From Streptomyces hiroshimensis (GTDB taxonomy: Bacteria > Actinomycetota > Actinomycetes > Streptomycetales > Streptomycetaceae), in NCBI RefSeq assembly GCF_014650335.1, contig NZ_BMUT01000001.1, forward strand, positions 673,037-737,036: a stretch of 64,000 nt of DNA, written 5' to 3'. Numbering within the stretch: position 1 is the first letter of the stretch; every line of letters starts with the position of its first letter. The position numbers and the translations under genes are program-made. A model generated the notes under the pieces. The model saw only the letters and a list, made by a program, of their open reading frames with translations, was not told the origin of the DNA and searched no databases. Of the stretch, positions 63,743-64,000 are shown in pieces.

Positions 63743-64000
63743 CTTCGACCTTCCCTCCCCCTGGCCTCACCCCGCTCGGTCCGGGGGAGCTGTCCCGTCA
63801 ATTCCCTTCGGCTCACGGGCGCATGATGCACCAGTGAAACAGAGTCCGGCGGTCAGCGCTCCCGTTCGAGTCTGCTCCCCGGCCCCCTCGGGGACCGAAG
63901 GCCACGGCCCTCGTCTGCTGCGTGGCCCATACCCCCGCGACCGCCCCCTCGCACTCGCGCCCTTCCGCCGGTCCCGCACCCTCCTGCCCCGGATCCGCGG
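63743..64000. other. 258-bp region upstream of the VMAP operon
   Basis: This should contain the promoter of the VMAP-MoxR-FxsT operon on the minus strand. I see no convincing gene or promoter hexamers; the window ends here. Confidence 0.4.

Overview
The window is chromosomal DNA of a Streptomyces-like actinomycete. The supporting signs are very high GC with strong third-position GC bias, GTG and TTG starts, many ATGA, GTGA and TGATG gene overlaps, several promoters whose -10 box sits 6 to 8 bases before the start codon (leaderless mRNA), a DinB-like protein of a kind common in mycothiol users, and a handful of rare TTA (bldA-type) leucine codons. I see no transposase, integrase, phage gene or CRISPR array.

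Layout. 1-3731: the 3' end of a siderophore-type NRPS gene (EntF-like, serine-specific adenylation domain, terminal thioesterase) and a phosphopantetheinyl transferase. 3868-7331: a TTA-containing membrane protein, a CHAT-protease/WD40 gene broken by a one-base frameshift in a G tract, and a small secreted protein. 7692-25586: a mosaic of small metabolic and regulatory genes, including a copper-amine-oxidase-like protein, two GNATs, DUF5107-TPR, TetR with an SDR, an APC permease, an aminotransferase-fold protein with no lysine at all, an MBL hydrolase, a PAP2-diacylglycerol kinase fusion, a methyltransferase, VOC and SnoaL proteins, an XRE regulator, a Tat-exported FAD oxidoreductase and a pterin dehydratase. 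25651-40322: photolyase, SseB-DUF1266, aldo-keto reductase, acyl-CoA ligase, a 213-bp tandem repeat array, LysR with a divergent SBF-like transporter, sialidase, MDR reductase with divergent MarR and four matching operators, FdhD and DUF2254. 40429-40853: two identical tRNA-Leu(GAG) genes in a 337-bp-offset duplication, each with its own promoter and terminator. 41050-50716: SDR, a DUF6882-like protein, a lipoprotein, an ArsR-type regulator with divergent MFS, a SUKH-4-like immunity protein, and a two-component system beside an ABC-2 exporter.

50719-63742 is the most interesting region. It looks like an NTP-dependent conflict (immunity or programmed-death) locus in two minus-strand operons. 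The first runs VMAP protein, MoxR AAA+ ATPase, then a 1483-aa protein with a vWA-like SAV_2336-type domain, NB-ARC and TPRs (FxsT-like). The second runs alpha/beta hydrolase, caspase-like protease, a 58-aa FxsA-like peptide, then a HExxH-type peptide-modification protein. A Kef-type antiporter is transcribed the opposite way between them. The caspase C-terminus and the VMAP N-terminus share the same small domain (F..DP.QR...RSD...AV.LL), which suggests homotypic recruitment of protease to sensor. Four of the seven minus-strand genes carry a TTA codon, so the system probably depends on bldA and switches on late in development. The FxsA-like peptide lacks the family's FxSxx C-terminus, and its 3' end lies in a short tandem repeat. 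No radical-SAM FxsB gene is present in the window.

A second theme is short tandem repeats (9-27 bp units) that lie on or directly beside the stop codons of at least seven genes.
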